Notes: a model not told the origin generated them from the sequence alone. DNA of 64,000 bases from Polaromonas sp. (GCF_012927455.1 NZ_JABBPE010000005.1:124001-188000), one strand, 5' to 3'; positions 17,336 to 27,157 are shown, numbered from the stretch's first letter. A program made the numbers and translations.

Positions 17336-18451
17336 ATGGATTTTGATTTCACCGACGACCAGGAACAACTGCGCGACGCCGTGCGCAAGTGGGTCGACAA
17401 AGGTTACGACTTTGAACGCCGCCGCGGCATCGCCAGGGCCGGTGGATTTTCCCGTGCGGCCTACGGCCAGTTGGCGGGGCTGGGGCTGTGCGGCCTCTAC
17501 ATCCCCGAAGCGCAGGGCGGGCTCGGCCTGGGGCCGGTCGAAGGCATGGTGGTGATGGAAGAGCTGGGGCGCGGCATCGTGCTGGAGCCCTTCGCTCAGA
17601 CGCTAATCGCAGGTGCCGTGCTTTCGGGCTATGCGCCAGAGCCGATCCGGTCAGCCTGGCTGCAAAAAATCGCCGCCGGTGACAGCCTGGTGGTGCTGGC
17701 CCAGCAGGAGCGCGCAGCCCGCTACCAATTTGAACAATGTGAAGCAAAAGCGGCTCTGGCCCAAGGTTTATGGGGTCTGACTGCTACTAAAAGCATAGTA
17801 CCCGCAGGCGACTCGGCGGATGCCTTCATCGTACCGGCGATGATGAACGGCGCGCTGGCGCTATTTTTGGTGGAGCGCGCAGCTGCCGGCGTGACCACGC
17901 GCGGCTACAGCACACAAGACGGCGGGCGGGCGGCCGATGTGGTGCTGAAAGACGCACCCGCCACGCTGATCACGCTAGACGGTTTGACCGCCCTGAGCCA
18001 CGCCCTCGACATTGGCATTGCCGCCAGCTGCGCCGAAGCCGTCGGCGTGATGGACAAGACCTTGGCCATCACGGTGGAGTACATGAAAACGCGCAAGCAG
18101 TTTGGCGTGGCCATCAGCAGCTTTCAGGCGCTGCGCCACCGCGTGGCCGACATGAAGATGCAGCTGGAACTGGCGCGCTCGATGAGCTACTACGCCTCGC
18201 TCAAGCTCAATGCACCGGCCGAAGAACGCAGCCAGTGCCTGTCGCGCGCCAAGTACCAGCTCGGCGCTTCCATGCGGTTTGTCGGCCAGCAGGCGGTGCA
18301 GCTGCATGGTGGCATTGCCATGACGGACGAATACATCGTGAGCCACTATTTCAAGAAACTGACGCAGTTGGAGATGACGTTTGGCGACACGCTGCACCAT
18401 CTGGGCGAGGTGTCCAGGCAGATGCAGGACACGGCGGGCGTGTTTGCCTAG
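17336..18451 (+). CDS. pimD: Acyl-CoA dehydrogenase, PimD-like small subunit
   Basis: The 371-residue protein begins DFDFTDDQEQLRDAVRKWV and has the short-family ACAD layout; LHGGIAMTDEYIVSHYFKKL near residues 320-340 is the C-terminal FAD block. The start at 17336 has AAGGAT 8 bases upstream; the longer open frame from 17264 runs through a CCCCC-rich intergenic stretch. Residues about 139-154 (reading LAQGLWGLTATKSIV) are encoded by a diverged copy of the hairpin-ended repeat, which is an insertion relative to what I expect for the family. It pairs with the preceding gene as the smaller partner of a heteromeric dehydrogenase. Confidence 0.82.
   Translation: MDFDFTDDQEQLRDAVRKWVDKGYDFERRRGIARAGGFSRAAYGQLAGLGLCGLYIPEAQGGLGLGPVEGMVVMEELGRGIVLEPFAQTLIAGAVLSGYAPEPIRSAWLQKIAAGDSLVVLAQQERAARYQFEQCEAKAALAQGLWGLTATKSIVPAGDSADAFIVPAMMNGALALFLVERAAAGVTTRGYSTQDGGRAADVVLKDAPATLITLDGLTALSHALDIGIAASCAEAVGVMDKTLAITVEYMKTRKQFGVAISSFQALRHRVADMKMQLELARSMSYYASLKLNAPAEERSQCLSRAKYQLGASMRFVGQQAVQLHGGIAMTDEYIVSHYFKKLTQLEMTFGDTLHHLGEVSRQMQDTAGVFA
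17752..17799 (+). repeat. Hairpin-ended repeat inside the pimD-like gene, copy l
   Basis: CTCTGGCCCAAGG block, diverged core, then GCTACTAAAAGCATAG. The last 16 bases equal, in reverse complement, the matching part of the copy inside the DMT transporter gene (GCTATGCTTTTAGTAGC at 36560). It is read in frame. Confidence 0.6.
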
Positions 18452-18496
18452 GGTTTTGGGGACATCCAGTGCTCACCGATCTCGCCCGCTGTCGTG

Positions 18497-18616
18497 GTGG
18501 TCTAGTCCGAGCAATAAAAAGGCCGCTCATGACTTTCGGTGCGTCAATCCCCGGCAAATCGGCCGGCGAAAGTTGCCGGCCGATTTTCCGAACAGCAAGG
18601 CCTGCTGAAAACCAGT
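18497..18616 (-). pseudogene. Decayed fragment of the LuxR gene, inverted copy 1
   Basis: On the minus strand this stretch reads FQQALLFGKSAGNFRRPICR, then a stop and LLLGLD, matching FRQALLFGKSTGNFRWPFKP ... SLGLEH of the LuxR gene at 19521-20594. It starts immediately after the stop of the secreted-protein gene. About 120 bases are recognisable, equivalent to LuxR residues near 87-128. Confidence 0.7.
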
Positions 18617-18623
18617 CGGCCTC

Positions 18624-19154
18624 TTACTTCAGTGGAACGAAGTACCCGACGAAGGTGACGATCAGGGAGGTATGTTGCGTCGCATCTTGCACAAAGAAGC
18701 GGGCAGTTGGGGTGCTCCCAGCCTCGAAATAGATCGTCACCGGTGCAGATATAACGCCAGCGGTTGGGTATGCCTTCGGGATGAAAATCGTGTTTGCATT
18801 GCCTTCGATGACGAAGGCATCTATCACTGTGCCGATCTGGGAAGAAACATGGGTAATGACCAACCGTTTCCCGACGGGCACCGAATTGAAAGTAATGATG
18901 CATTGCGGGGCACAGGTTGATGAATCCGAGATCGACTTCATTTCTTGGTAGGGATTCAAAACTTGTGGCGCAGGATTAACGTTTAACGTACCCGCAACCG
19001 CAACCGGAACCGGGCTCGCCGGGCCATTGATAACGATTACCTGATCGGGTGGCTGGGCGGCCAGCGCGCTGGTCCACGGCAGGCAAAGCGTCTGTAACGC
19101 GAGCGCCCCGAGCACGGCGCGCACAGCTCTACCGGGGGTTGGAACAAAGTTCAT
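18624..19154 (-). CDS. Secreted protein of unknown function
   Basis: The 176-residue protein has a signal peptide (hydrophobic core near residues 10-30, cleavage after SALA-A). The mature part starts with a proline/valine-rich stretch (VIVINGPASPVPVAVAG) and has a possible disulfide pair in CAPQC near 83-87. The rest is beta-rich (VGKRLVITHVSSQIG, ISAPVTIYFEAGSTPTARFF), suggesting an immunoglobulin- or jelly-roll-like fold. I do not recognise a family. CAGGAGATT gives a good ribosome-binding site. It is flanked on both sides by inverted fragments of the neighbouring LuxR gene, which marks it as a locus of rearrangement. Confidence 0.7.
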   Translation of the reverse strand: MNFVPTPGRAVRAVLGALALQTLCLPWTSALAAQPPDQVIVINGPASPVPVAVAGTLNVNPAPQVLNPYQEMKSISDSSTCAPQCIITFNSVPVGKRLVITHVSSQIGTVIDAFVIEGNANTIFIPKAYPTAGVISAPVTIYFEAGSTPTARFFVQDATQHTSLIVTFVGYFVPLK

Positions 19155-19520
19155 AACAATCTCCTGAAAAGGTGGGGGTTCGGTTTGTCATGCCAAAAGG
19201 GGTCAGCTATTTACGGTGACAAGCAAAGGATAGTTGTGGGCGAGAGGCGTTGCCATCCTCCCCAAGGAGGGGATCGTATATGCGCCGTGCGCGAGACCGC
19301 AGCGACGGCGTACGAGGCCTTGGAAGGCGGTCAAGACACAGAGCGCCCAACCCTGTTCCTTCGTGACGCGTGCCACTGTGATATCACAAGAAGATGCCGG
19401 CCCTTTCGACACATCTTTTTGTTTTGGAAAACCGACAGGCAACTGTCGCAGCGGTTCAACTCAGGATTGAGGTGTCAAGAACCAAGACGGATTTTTTGGA
19501 CCGTTGCGGGCTTAGCCCCT
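19155..19520. other. Gap of about 365 bases upstream of the secreted-protein gene
   Basis: No intact gene. The left part must carry the promoter of the secreted-protein gene; the right part, from 19388, is a decayed copy of LuxR coding sequence. Confidence 0.6.
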
Positions 19521-19527
19521 TCATGAA
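19388..19527 (+). pseudogene. Decayed fragment of the LuxR gene, inverted copy 2
   Basis: On the plus strand the bases align with the LuxR gene from GATGACGCCGGCC through GGAAAACCGACAGGCAACTG to TTTTTTGGACCGTTG and CCCTTCATG. One frame reads EDAGPFDTSFCFGKPTGNC against DDAGLSFRQALLFGKSTGNF. It covers nearly the same part of the gene as the copy at 18497 but in the opposite direction, and its end runs into the 3' end of the intact LuxR gene. Confidence 0.65.
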
Positions 19528-20594
19528 AGCACCAGCCGCAGCAGCTCTTCGCGCTTGTGGATGCCAAGCTTGCGATAGACCGTCTGGATGTGTTCCTTCA
19601 ACGTAGTCTGGCCAATGCCGAGCTGCTTGGCAATTTCACACGTTTCAACGCCCCGGGCCAGCAAAAAACACACCTCGCGCTGCTTGTTCGAAAGCGGCAT
19701 TTCCTTGATTTTTTGCAGTAGCCACACCTCGATCGGAAGCTTTTTTTTCACGATGACGCCGTAGGAAGAAGGCTTGCCGGTGCTTTCGTGCAGCGCGTAG
19801 GCCCGAAGCTGAAACTCGCCCCACTTGTTGGCGATGATCCACGCCGGCGGGTCAGCAGGCAAGTTTTCATCGAACGCGCGCCTGATGCGATCAAACAGCG
19901 AGCACAGCGCATGCTGCATGTCGTGGATACCAATAGTCGCCTCCCATCCGGGTGCCATGTTGTCAGCCAGCGCGTAAAGACATAAATCCCTGGCATGCGC
20001 CGACTGGTATTTCAACTGGCCTTCAAAGTCAAACACCATCAAACCCGCATCGCCCGCTTCGATAAAGGACTCGGGTGTTTTCGCTTCATGCGAGATGGCA
20101 TGGGCGATATATGGCAGCGTCTGCGCAAGATTGGCTTCGTCCTCGGCACTGAAATCAGCATCGCCCTTACGTCTAAGCAGAAAAATCAGCCCGAGCGGAC
20201 CATAGCGATCCCGCAGCACTCCATCAAGGGAATGTTCCAGTCCAAGCGATCCAAAAAGCCGCTCATGGCTTTCGGTACTTTCAAACCCGGGTTTAAAGGG
20301 CCAGCGAAAGTTGCCGGTCGATTTCCCGAACAGCAGGGCCTGCCGAAAGGACAGGCCGGCGTCATCAAAAAAGCGCAGGTGATGGTGCTTGAAGTAATCC
20401 AGCGCCCTGGCATCGGGTTTTTCGAAGTAGCCGTTGACCACATTGCCCAGTCTGTCGGTCCAGGCGAAATGTATCCGGTCCGACATCACGACCTGATGAA
20501 GATCAGCCAAAATTTGCGGCATGACGATGGACGATGTCAATCCCAGACAGCAGGTCTGACGAAGCCTCGCCATTTCCCCGGTTTTTTTGAACAT
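19521..20594 (-). CDS. LuxR-type transcriptional regulator with unknown N-terminal domain
   Basis: From the ATG at 20594 the protein has 357 residues; GGGGAGG lies 8 bases upstream, which favours this start over the longer frame to 20630. Residues about 295-355 are a LuxR helix-turn-helix: LSNKQREVCFLLARGVETCE, then AKQLGIGQTTLKEHIQTVYR. The N-terminal 280 residues look like a PAS/GAF-type sensory region but match no domain I can name. It is divergent from the Bug-protein gene (217 bases between starts), so that gene is a plausible target. Two partial copies of its middle lie on either side of the secreted-protein gene. Confidence 0.82.
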   Translation of the reverse strand: MFKKTGEMARLRQTCCLGLTSSIVMPQILADLHQVVMSDRIHFAWTDRLGNVVNGYFEKPDARALDYFKHHHLRFFDDAGLSFRQALLFGKSTGNFRWPFKPGFESTESHERLFGSLGLEHSLDGVLRDRYGPLGLIFLLRRKGDADFSAEDEANLAQTLPYIAHAISHEAKTPESFIEAGDAGLMVFDFEGQLKYQSAHARDLCLYALADNMAPGWEATIGIHDMQHALCSLFDRIRRAFDENLPADPPAWIIANKWGEFQLRAYALHESTGKPSSYGVIVKKKLPIEVWLLQKIKEMPLSNKQREVCFLLARGVETCEIAKQLGIGQTTLKEHIQTVYRKLGIHKREELLRLVLS

Positions 20595-20811
20595 TGCGGG
20601 CCCTCCCCAAGCGTTGCATTGTGATTGCACGAAAGCAGACGCGTGCTCTGTGTGCCGTCAGCCACCAAGGCCAAATACCGGTCATAAAGTCACCGCCGTA
20701 TCTTGTCGCACGGCCCTACGATCCCCTCCTTGAGAAGGATAGCAACTTTACTGGTCAGGAACTATCGTTCGCGTGCCTTCTTACATTTGACACGCACTTG
20801 AGGAAATTGAT

Positions 20812-21843
20812 ATGTACCCCTTATTGCAATCGAGGCGGCTTTCATCTGCGTTTTGCGTTCCGGTAATCGTGCTCGCATGCGCCGTCACCACACCAATGCG
20901 GGCCGACGAAAAGCCGAATGCCACCGCGCTGGAACTCATTGTTCCGTTCGGACCTGGCGGTGGCGCGGACCAGTTGGCGCGCGAAAGCGCGAAGCTTCTC
21001 ATCGGCATTCTGGCCGCGCCCGTGACAGTGACGAACGTTCCCGGCGCCACGGGCAACACCGGCATGGCCAAGCTGATGGCCGCACCGAATGACTGCACCA
21101 CGATGGCGGTGCTAACCGCCGATACGTTCTCGTTGCTTGCGTACCTGAACCCGGGCTGGAAAATGGCCGATGTCATCCCGCTGGCGATCATGATGAAACA
21201 GCCGTCGGCGCTTTTTCTGCCTGCAAATAGCCGCTTCAAAACCTGGGCCGACTTCGAGAAAGAAGCGCGCTTGCGGCCCGACAAGCTGCGCGTGGCGATC
21301 ACGGGATTCGGCAGTCCTGACTACCTGATGCTGCAGCAGCTGGCCGCCAAAGGCATCCGGCTGGCTCCGGTGCCGCTAGCCAATCCCGAGGAGCGCTACC
21401 GTGCGCCCTTTGACGAACAAGCCGATGCGCTGTACGAGCAGCCCGGTGACGTGCAGTCGCTTATCGACGCAAAGCAGCTTCGGCCCATCATCGTGTTCAA
21501 CGCCACGCGCCTTGCCGGCTTCAAGGATGTGCCGGCATCCAGTGAACTGGGTTTTGGCAATGGGCGCAACCAGTTCCGCGCCATCGTCGTCAGGGCCGGC
21601 ACCGATCCGGCGAAGGTCAAGTTGATGTCCGAAGCACTCGACAAGGTTGCAGCCATGCCGCAATACAAAAGCTTTCTTGATAAACAAGAAGCGACCAGCA
21701 ACAGCTATGTTCCGGCAATAAATGCCGCCGCGTTTATGCAGGGCGAGCTCGATGTCATGAAGAAGATTGTCGAAGCGCTGCCGTTTCACGCGCACTACCT
21801 CATCCAGGAGGGGGGGTTCGAGCGCTACGTAGAACCCTTTTGA
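20812..21843 (+). CDS. Bug/TctC-family tripartite tricarboxylate transporter binding protein
   Basis: The 343-residue periplasmic solute-binding protein has a signal peptide (core near residues 13-25, cleavage around MRA-DE). Family marks are LIVPFGPGGGADQLAR near residue 42 and VTNVPGATGNTGMAKLMAAP near 72. Bug proteins bind carboxylates or other small acids and hand them to TctAB-type membrane parts or to sensory systems. GAGGAAAT is 5 bases before the ATG. No membrane subunit is adjacent; the gene is divergent from a LuxR regulator. The C-terminal part deviates from typical Bug proteins (long FDEQADALYEQPGDVQSL segment). Confidence 0.85.
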   Translation: MYPLLQSRRLSSAFCVPVIVLACAVTTPMRADEKPNATALELIVPFGPGGGADQLARESAKLLIGILAAPVTVTNVPGATGNTGMAKLMAAPNDCTTMAVLTADTFSLLAYLNPGWKMADVIPLAIMMKQPSALFLPANSRFKTWADFEKEARLRPDKLRVAITGFGSPDYLMLQQLAAKGIRLAPVPLANPEERYRAPFDEQADALYEQPGDVQSLIDAKQLRPIIVFNATRLAGFKDVPASSELGFGNGRNQFRAIVVRAGTDPAKVKLMSEALDKVAAMPQYKSFLDKQEATSNSYVPAINAAAFMQGELDVMKKIVEALPFHAHYLIQEGGFERYVEPF

Positions 21844-21864
21844 AGCCGAAACGAACGCCGCTTT

Positions 21865-22434
21865 TCAGTTAAGCAGGCGCGACGACTTGGGAACGTGCGC
21901 CATCAAAAACTCCATCTGGTCGGCCAGAATGCGGCGGTTGCGCAAGATGAAGTCTTCCCACAGGCTGGGCACATAAGGCGTGTACAGCAGTGGCATGTTG
22001 GCCTGCTCGGGCGTGCGGCTGCTCTTGCGGTGGTTGCAGGCACGGCAGGCGGTAACTACGTTCATCCAGATGTCGACGCCCTGTTGGGCGAACGGGATGA
22101 TGTGTTCGCGCGTCAGGTCTTCTTCGTGAAAGTCCCGGCCGCAGTAGGCGCACACATTGCGGTCCCGCGCAAACAGTTTGCCGTTGGTAAGCCCCGGTTT
22201 CAGGTCAAATGGATTGATGTTGGGCACGCCCTTGGTGCCAATGATGCTGTTGACGTCGATGATGGACTGCGCGCCGGTGATGGCGTTGTAGCCACCATGA
22301 AAGGTGGCGACCCGGGCACCAATTTCCCAGCGCACTTCATCGGTCGCGTAATGCAACACGGCTTCTTCCAGGCTGATCCACGATTGCGGCAAGCCCTGGG
22401 CTGAGAGTTTCAAGACCTTCAAACGAACCTCCAT
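21865..22434 (-). CDS. HNH endonuclease family protein
   Basis: From the ATG at 22434 (MEVRLKVLKLSAQG) the protein has 189 residues. The HNH zinc module is complete: CAYCGRDF, TREHIIPFAQQG, then MNVVTACRACNHRKSSRTPE (near residues 97-145), with two CxxC pairs holding structural zinc and the HH/N active site. This architecture is common in Burkholderiales as a single chromosomal gene and is not linked to a phage or toxin here. The substrate DNA is unknown. The longer frame to 22464 adds ten residues without family likeness. Confidence 0.88.
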   Translation of the reverse strand: MEVRLKVLKLSAQGLPQSWISLEEAVLHYATDEVRWEIGARVATFHGGYNAITGAQSIIDVNSIIGTKGVPNINPFDLKPGLTNGKLFARDRNVCAYCGRDFHEEDLTREHIIPFAQQGVDIWMNVVTACRACNHRKSSRTPEQANMPLLYTPYVPSLWEDFILRNRRILADQMEFLMAHVPKSSRLLN

Positions 22435-22646
22435 GCAGATGGAAAGACGGAAAGATGATGTCAAGCGGAGCGTGTATCAATATACAGTGAATTTATGACG
22501 AAAACCCTGCACATGACACTTAACCACGCTAAAGCCAGAGGAAACTGCTCAATCCTTCTTGCGCTCCTGCCACTCATGCCGCTCATGCCACGCCTGCCGG
22601 GCTGCCCCCAATCGGCCCCTCAGCTATAAAAACGATAATTGTCCTC

Positions 22647-23702
22647 ATGAAAGTTTTCCGCGGCTACCTTCATCCCGAGCTGGCGCAGCATTGCGCCCTG
22701 ACGATTGGCAACTTCGACGGCGTGCACCGCGGCCACCAGGCCATGCTGGCGCTGCTTAAAAACGAGGCGCAGCACCACGGCGTGCCCAGTTGTGTCATGA
22801 GCTTTGAGCCGCATCCACGCGACTATTTCGCCGCGCTCGCCCGCAAACCGGCTTTGGCGCCCGCGCGCATTGCAACGCTGCGCGACAAGCTGACCGAGCT
22901 GGTGCGCTGCGGCATTGACCAGTGTGTAGTGCTGCCCTTCAATGCGCGGCTGGCAGCGCTGTCGCCCGAGGCTTTCATTCAGGATGCGTTGGTGCGCGGC
23001 CTGGGGGTGCAGTACGTGCTGGTGGGCGATGACTTCCGCTTTGGCGCCAAACGCGCGGGCGACTACGCCATGCTGGATGCGGCCGGCGAACGCCTGGGTT
23101 TTGACGTGGCGCGCATGAACAGCTACGAGGTGCATGGCGCGCGCGTATCCAGCTCGGCCGTGCGTGAAGCCCTATCGCAAGGCGATATGGTCCGGGTAGC
23201 GAGTCTGCTGGGCCGGCCATACAGCGTCTCGGGCCATGTGGTGCATGGCCGCAAATTGGGCCGTCAACTCGGCTTTAGCACCCTGAACCTGCGTTTTTCC
23301 CACTGGAACCCGGCTGCCAGCGGGATTTTTGCGGTGCAGGTTCATGGCCTGGCGGCGCAGCCGCTGCCCGGTGTCGCCAATCTCGGCATCCGGCCTTCGC
23401 TGGACCCGGATGACGTCAACGGTGGGCGGGTGCTGCTGGAAACCCACTGCCTGGACTGGCCGCAAAGCCTGGGCGCAGAAGGGGCGTACGGTAAAATCAT
23501 TCGTGTGGAATTGCTACACAAACTGCACGACGAACTGAAATACGAGGGTCTGGACAGCCTGAAAGCGGGCATTGCCAGGGACTGCGACGATGCGCGGACA
23601 TTTTTTGCCCAGGCAGCTCTTGCCGATCCGGACTTTGCAGCCGCCTTACCGTTACCGTTAAACACGCAAACCAGCCGCCAGAGCGCGCGCGACCGAATTT
23701 AG
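22647..23702 (+). CDS. ribF: Bifunctional riboflavin kinase / FAD synthetase
   Basis: Makes FMN and FAD from riboflavin. The 351-residue protein has an N-terminal nucleotidyltransferase domain (GNFDGVHRGHQAMLALL near residues 21-37; VGDDFRFGAKRAGDY near 128) and a C-terminal flavokinase domain (GRKLGRQLGFSTLNL near 201-215; GVANLGIRPSLDP near 243). Gene order ribF-ileS-lspA is conserved in many proteobacteria and holds here. The ATG follows AATTGTCCTC with no strong ribosome-binding site. Confidence 0.95.
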   Translation: MKVFRGYLHPELAQHCALTIGNFDGVHRGHQAMLALLKNEAQHHGVPSCVMSFEPHPRDYFAALARKPALAPARIATLRDKLTELVRCGIDQCVVLPFNARLAALSPEAFIQDALVRGLGVQYVLVGDDFRFGAKRAGDYAMLDAAGERLGFDVARMNSYEVHGARVSSSAVREALSQGDMVRVASLLGRPYSVSGHVVHGRKLGRQLGFSTLNLRFSHWNPAASGIFAVQVHGLAAQPLPGVANLGIRPSLDPDDVNGGRVLLETHCLDWPQSLGAEGAYGKIIRVELLHKLHDELKYEGLDSLKAGIARDCDDARTFFAQAALADPDFAAALPLPLNTQTSRQSARDRI

Positions 23703-23810
23703 ACGATCTCGTGCCTCGTCCCCAGCCTTTGCCCCTTGGGCGAACGCCTGACCACCGACCCAATCTCCCTGCTGCGCATTCCCAGTGCTGCCCTCAACAA
23801 AAACGCCCCC

Positions 23811-26657
23811 ATGTCTGACCAAAAAATCGATTACCGCAGCACCCTGAACTTGCCCGACACCCCCTTTCCGATGCGCGGCGACCTGCCCAAGCGCGAGGCC
23901 GGCTGGGTCAAGGATTGGGAAGACCAGGGTATTTATAAAAAGCTGCGTGACGCGCGCAGTGGCGCGGCCAAGTTTGTGCTGCACGACGGCCCGCCGTATG
24001 CCAACGGCCAGATCCACATCGGCCACGCCGTCAACAAGGTGCTCAAAGACATGGTCGTGAAGGCACGCCAGCTCAGGGGGCTTGACGCGATATATGTGCC
24101 GGGCTGGGACTGCCACGGCTTGCCGATCGAAAACGCCATCGAAAAGTTACACGGACGTAACCTGCCGCGTGATGAGGTTCAGGCCAAAAGCCGCGCCTTT
24201 GCCACCGAGCAGATCGCCGGCCAGATGGCCGACTTCAAACGGCTGGGCGTGCTGGGCGAATGGGACAACCCCTACCGCACCATGGATTTCGCAAATGAAG
24301 CCGATGAAATCCGCGCGCTCAAACGCATCATGGAACGCGGTTTTGTTTACCGCGGCCTGAAGCCGGTGTACTGGTGTTTTGACTGCGGCTCGTCGCTGGC
24401 CGAGTTTGAAATTGAATACGCCGACAAGAAGTCGCAAACGCTCGACGTCGGCTTCAAGTGTGCAGAGCCGGACAAGCTGGCCGCCGTCTTTGGCTTGACG
24501 AGCCTGGCCAAAGACGCGTTTGCCGTGATCTGGACCACCACCGCGTGGACCATTCCGGCCAACCAGGCGCTCAACCTCAACCCCGAACTTGACTACGCGC
24601 TGGTCGATACCGAACGCGGCATCTTGCTGCTGGCAAGCGTTCTGGTCGAAAAATGCCTTGAGCGCTACCAGCTGACCGGCTCGGTGCTGGCCACCACGCA
24701 GGGCAAAAACCTGGCGCTGCTCAATTTCATGCACCCGTTTTACGACGTCAAAGATGACGAGGGCAATTACGGCTACCGACGCCTAAGCCCCGTCTTTCTC
24801 GCCGACTACGCCACCGCCGACGACGGCACCGGCATCGTCCATTCTTCGCCTGCCTACGGCGTGGAAGACTTTAACTCCTGCGTCGCCAACGGCATTGCCC
24901 TGGATGACATCCTGAACCCGGTGCAGGGCAATGGCCGCTATGTCGATGAGCTGCCGCTGTTTGGCGGGCTCAACATCTGGAAGGCCGCGCCGCTGGTGAT
25001 TGAAAAGCTGCGCGAACACGGCCGGCTGTTTGCCACCGAGAACATCGTGCACAGCTACCCACACTGCTGGCGCCACAAGACGCCGGTGATCTACCGCGCA
25101 GCGGCGCAATGGTTCATCCGCATGGACGAGGAAACGCCAGGCACCCAAGGCGTCTTCAGCAAGGACAAGGCCAGCAAAACCTTGCGCCAGCTGGCGCTTG
25201 CCGCCATCGAGGAAACCCGCTTTTATCCGGAAAACGGCAAGACGCGCCTGCAGGGCATGATTGCCGGCCGGCCCGACTGGTGCATCAGCCGCCAGCGCAA
25301 CTGGGGCGTGCCGCTGCCCTTTTTCATCCATACCGCGACCGGCGAACTGCACCCGCGCACCATGGACATCATCGATCAGGCAGCCGGCATGGTGCAGGCC
25401 GGCGGCATCGAGGCCTGGAGCAAGGCGAGGGCCGAATCCCTGATTGGCGCGGATGCCCCTGACTACATCAAGAGTACCGATATTCTCGACGTTTGGTTTG
25501 ACTCGGGCACCACGCACGACCATGTGCTGCGCCACAGCCACGCCGCGCAATCGACCTGGCCGGCCGATTTATACCTTGAAGGCCACGACCAGCACCGCGG
25601 CTGGTTCCACTCTTCCCTGCTGACAGCCTGCGCGATGTACGACCACGCACCGTACAAGGGCCTGCTGACGCACGGCTTCACGGTGGACGGCAAGGGCCGC
25701 AAGATGAGCAAGAGCGAAGGCAATGTGGTGGCGCCGCAAGAGGTCTCGGGTAAGCTGGGCGCAGAAATCATCCGCCTGTGGTGCGCCTCCACCGATTATT
25801 CGGGCGACCTGAGCATTGACGACAAGATCCTGGCGCGCGTGGTCGATGCCTACCGCCGCATCCGCAACACGCTGCGCTTCTTGATGGCCAACGTGAGCGA
25901 TTTCGACCCAACCCAAGATGCCGTGCCGTTGGAAGACCTGCTGGAGATAGACCGCTACGCGCTGTCCAGAGCAGCGCAGTTGCAGGCCGACATTCTGGCG
26001 CATTACGAGGTTTATGAATTTCACCCGGTGGTCTCCAAGTTGCAGATTTATTGCAGCGAAGACCTGGGCTCGTTCTACCTTGACATTTTGAAGGACCGGC
26101 TTTACACCAGCGCGCCCAAGTCGCTGGCACGGCGCAGCGCACAAACCGCGCTGCACCAGATCACGCACGCCATGCTGCGCTGGATGGCGCCGTTTTTAAG
26201 CTTTACCGCCGAAGAGGCATGGAAAATCTTCGGCCAGTCCGAGTCGATCTTTCTGGAAACCTACGCCGAACTCCCGGCGCCGGATGCCATCCTGCTGGCG
26301 AAGTGGTCACGCATCCGCGAGATTCGCGACGCCGTCAACAAGGACATCGAAGCCTTGCGCGCCGACGGCAAGGTGGGCTCGTCACTGCAGGCCAACGTGA
26401 CGCTGACCGTACCAGAGCCAGACTACGCCCTGCTCGCCAGTCTGGGCGACGACCTGAAGTTTGTCTTCATCACATCCGCTATTGATTTGATAGCTGGCAG
26501 TGCCCTTCAATCAAGCGCGAGCGCCAGTTCAGACCTTAAATGCGAGCGCTGCTGGCACTACCGCGAGGACGTCGGCATCGACCTTGCGCATCCGACCATC
26601 TGCGGGCGCTGCAGCAGCAACCTGCATGGCGCCGGTGAAGTCAGGAGGTTTGCGTAA
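23811..26657 (+). CDS. ileS: Isoleucyl-tRNA synthetase
   Basis: Class I synthetase of 948 residues. The HIGH motif is in [16 protein letters not shown] near residues 60-75, the editing domain carries [15 protein letters not shown] near 242, the KMSKS loop is in [11 protein letters not shown] near 629, and the C-terminal zinc ribbon has [12 protein letters not shown] and CGRCSSNL. The start at 23811 matches the family N-terminus ([19 protein letters not shown]). Just before the zinc ribbon, residues about 890-905 ([18 protein letters not shown]) are encoded by a diverged copy of the hairpin-ended repeat. Its stop overlaps the lspA start by one base. Confidence 0.96.
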   Translation: MSDQKIDYRSTLNLPDTPFPMRGDLPKREAGWVKDWEDQGIYKKLRDARSGAAKFVLHDGPPYANGQIHIGHAVNKVLKDMVVKARQLRGLDAIYVPGWDCHGLPIENAIEKLHGRNLPRDEVQAKSRAFATEQIAGQMADFKRLGVLGEWDNPYRTMDFANEADEIRALKRIMERGFVYRGLKPVYWCFDCGSSLAEFEIEYADKKSQTLDVGFKCAEPDKLAAVFGLTSLAKDAFAVIWTTTAWTIPANQALNLNPELDYALVDTERGILLLASVLVEKCLERYQLTGSVLATTQGKNLALLNFMHPFYDVKDDEGNYGYRRLSPVFLADYATADDGTGIVHSSPAYGVEDFNSCVANGIALDDILNPVQGNGRYVDELPLFGGLNIWKAAPLVIEKLREHGRLFATENIVHSYPHCWRHKTPVIYRAAAQWFIRMDEETPGTQGVFSKDKASKTLRQLALAAIEETRFYPENGKTRLQGMIAGRPDWCISRQRNWGVPLPFFIHTATGELHPRTMDIIDQAAGMVQAGGIEAWSKARAESLIGADAPDYIKSTDILDVWFDSGTTHDHVLRHSHAAQSTWPADLYLEGHDQHRGWFHSSLLTACAMYDHAPYKGLLTHGFTVDGKGRKMSKSEGNVVAPQEVSGKLGAEIIRLWCASTDYSGDLSIDDKILARVVDAYRRIRNTLRFLMANVSDFDPTQDAVPLEDLLEIDRYALSRAAQLQADILAHYEVYEFHPVVSKLQIYCSEDLGSFYLDILKDRLYTSAPKSLARRSAQTALHQITHAMLRWMAPFLSFTAEEAWKIFGQSESIFLETYAELPAPDAILLAKWSRIREIRDAVNKDIEALRADGKVGSSLQANVTLTVPEPDYALLASLGDDLKFVFITSAIDLIAGSALQSSASASSDLKCERCWHYREDVGIDLAHPTICGRCSSNLHGAGEVRRFA
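26478..26525 (-). repeat. Hairpin-ended repeat inside ileS, copy k
   Basis: Palindrome GCTAT-TGATTTG-ATAGC followed by GTGCCCTTCAATCAAGC, the reverse-orientation order of blocks seen at 28933. It is translated in frame as a Ser/Ala-rich linker before the IleS zinc ribbon. Confidence 0.65.
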
Positions 26658-27157
26658 TGAGCAAGACTACTTTCGTCAAATCGTCGGGCGCCATGTTGCC
26701 CTGGCTGGGCTTGGCGCTGCTGCTGCTGATTGCCGACCAGTTCACCAAAGTGCTGATCCTGGGCTACTACCGCCTGGGCGATGCCACCTATGTCACCAGC
26801 TTCTTCAGTATCGTGCGCGTCCACAATACCGGCGCGGCGTTTTCCTTTCTGGCATCGGCTTCGGGCTGGCAGCGCTGGTTTTTCACGGGCATTGGCATCG
26901 TGGCAGCGCTCTTCATCATCTGGATGCTCAAGTCGCATGCCGGGCAAAAGCTGTTCTCGTTTGCCATGGCCTGTATTCTGGGCGGCGCCGTCGGCAACGT
27001 GGTTGACCGGACGCTGCACGGCTATGTCGTGGACTTTCTGGACTTTCACTATGGCAACTGGCATTTCCCGGCCTTCAACATAGCCGACAGCGCCATCACC
27101 GTAGGCGCAGTCTGTCTGATCCTTGACGAATTGCTGCGGGTGCGCAGGGCAAAGTAA
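26657..27157 (+). CDS. lspA: Lipoprotein signal peptidase (signal peptidase II)
   Basis: Cleaves signal peptides from diacylglyceryl-modified prolipoproteins in the inner membrane. The 166-residue protein has four membrane segments; the catalytic aspartates are in [15 protein letters not shown] (near 112-126) and [11 protein letters not shown] (near 140-150). The start shares its A with the ileS stop (TAATG), typical of coupled ileS-lspA genes. Lipoproteins that it could process in this window include the DUF4394 and collagen-like proteins. Confidence 0.96.
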   Translation: MSKTTFVKSSGAMLPWLGLALLLLIADQFTKVLILGYYRLGDATYVTSFFSIVRVHNTGAAFSFLASASGWQRWFFTGIGIVAALFIIWMLKSHAGQKLFSFAMACILGGAVGNVVDRTLHGYVVDFLDFHYGNWHFPAFNIADSAITVGAVCLILDELLRVRRAK

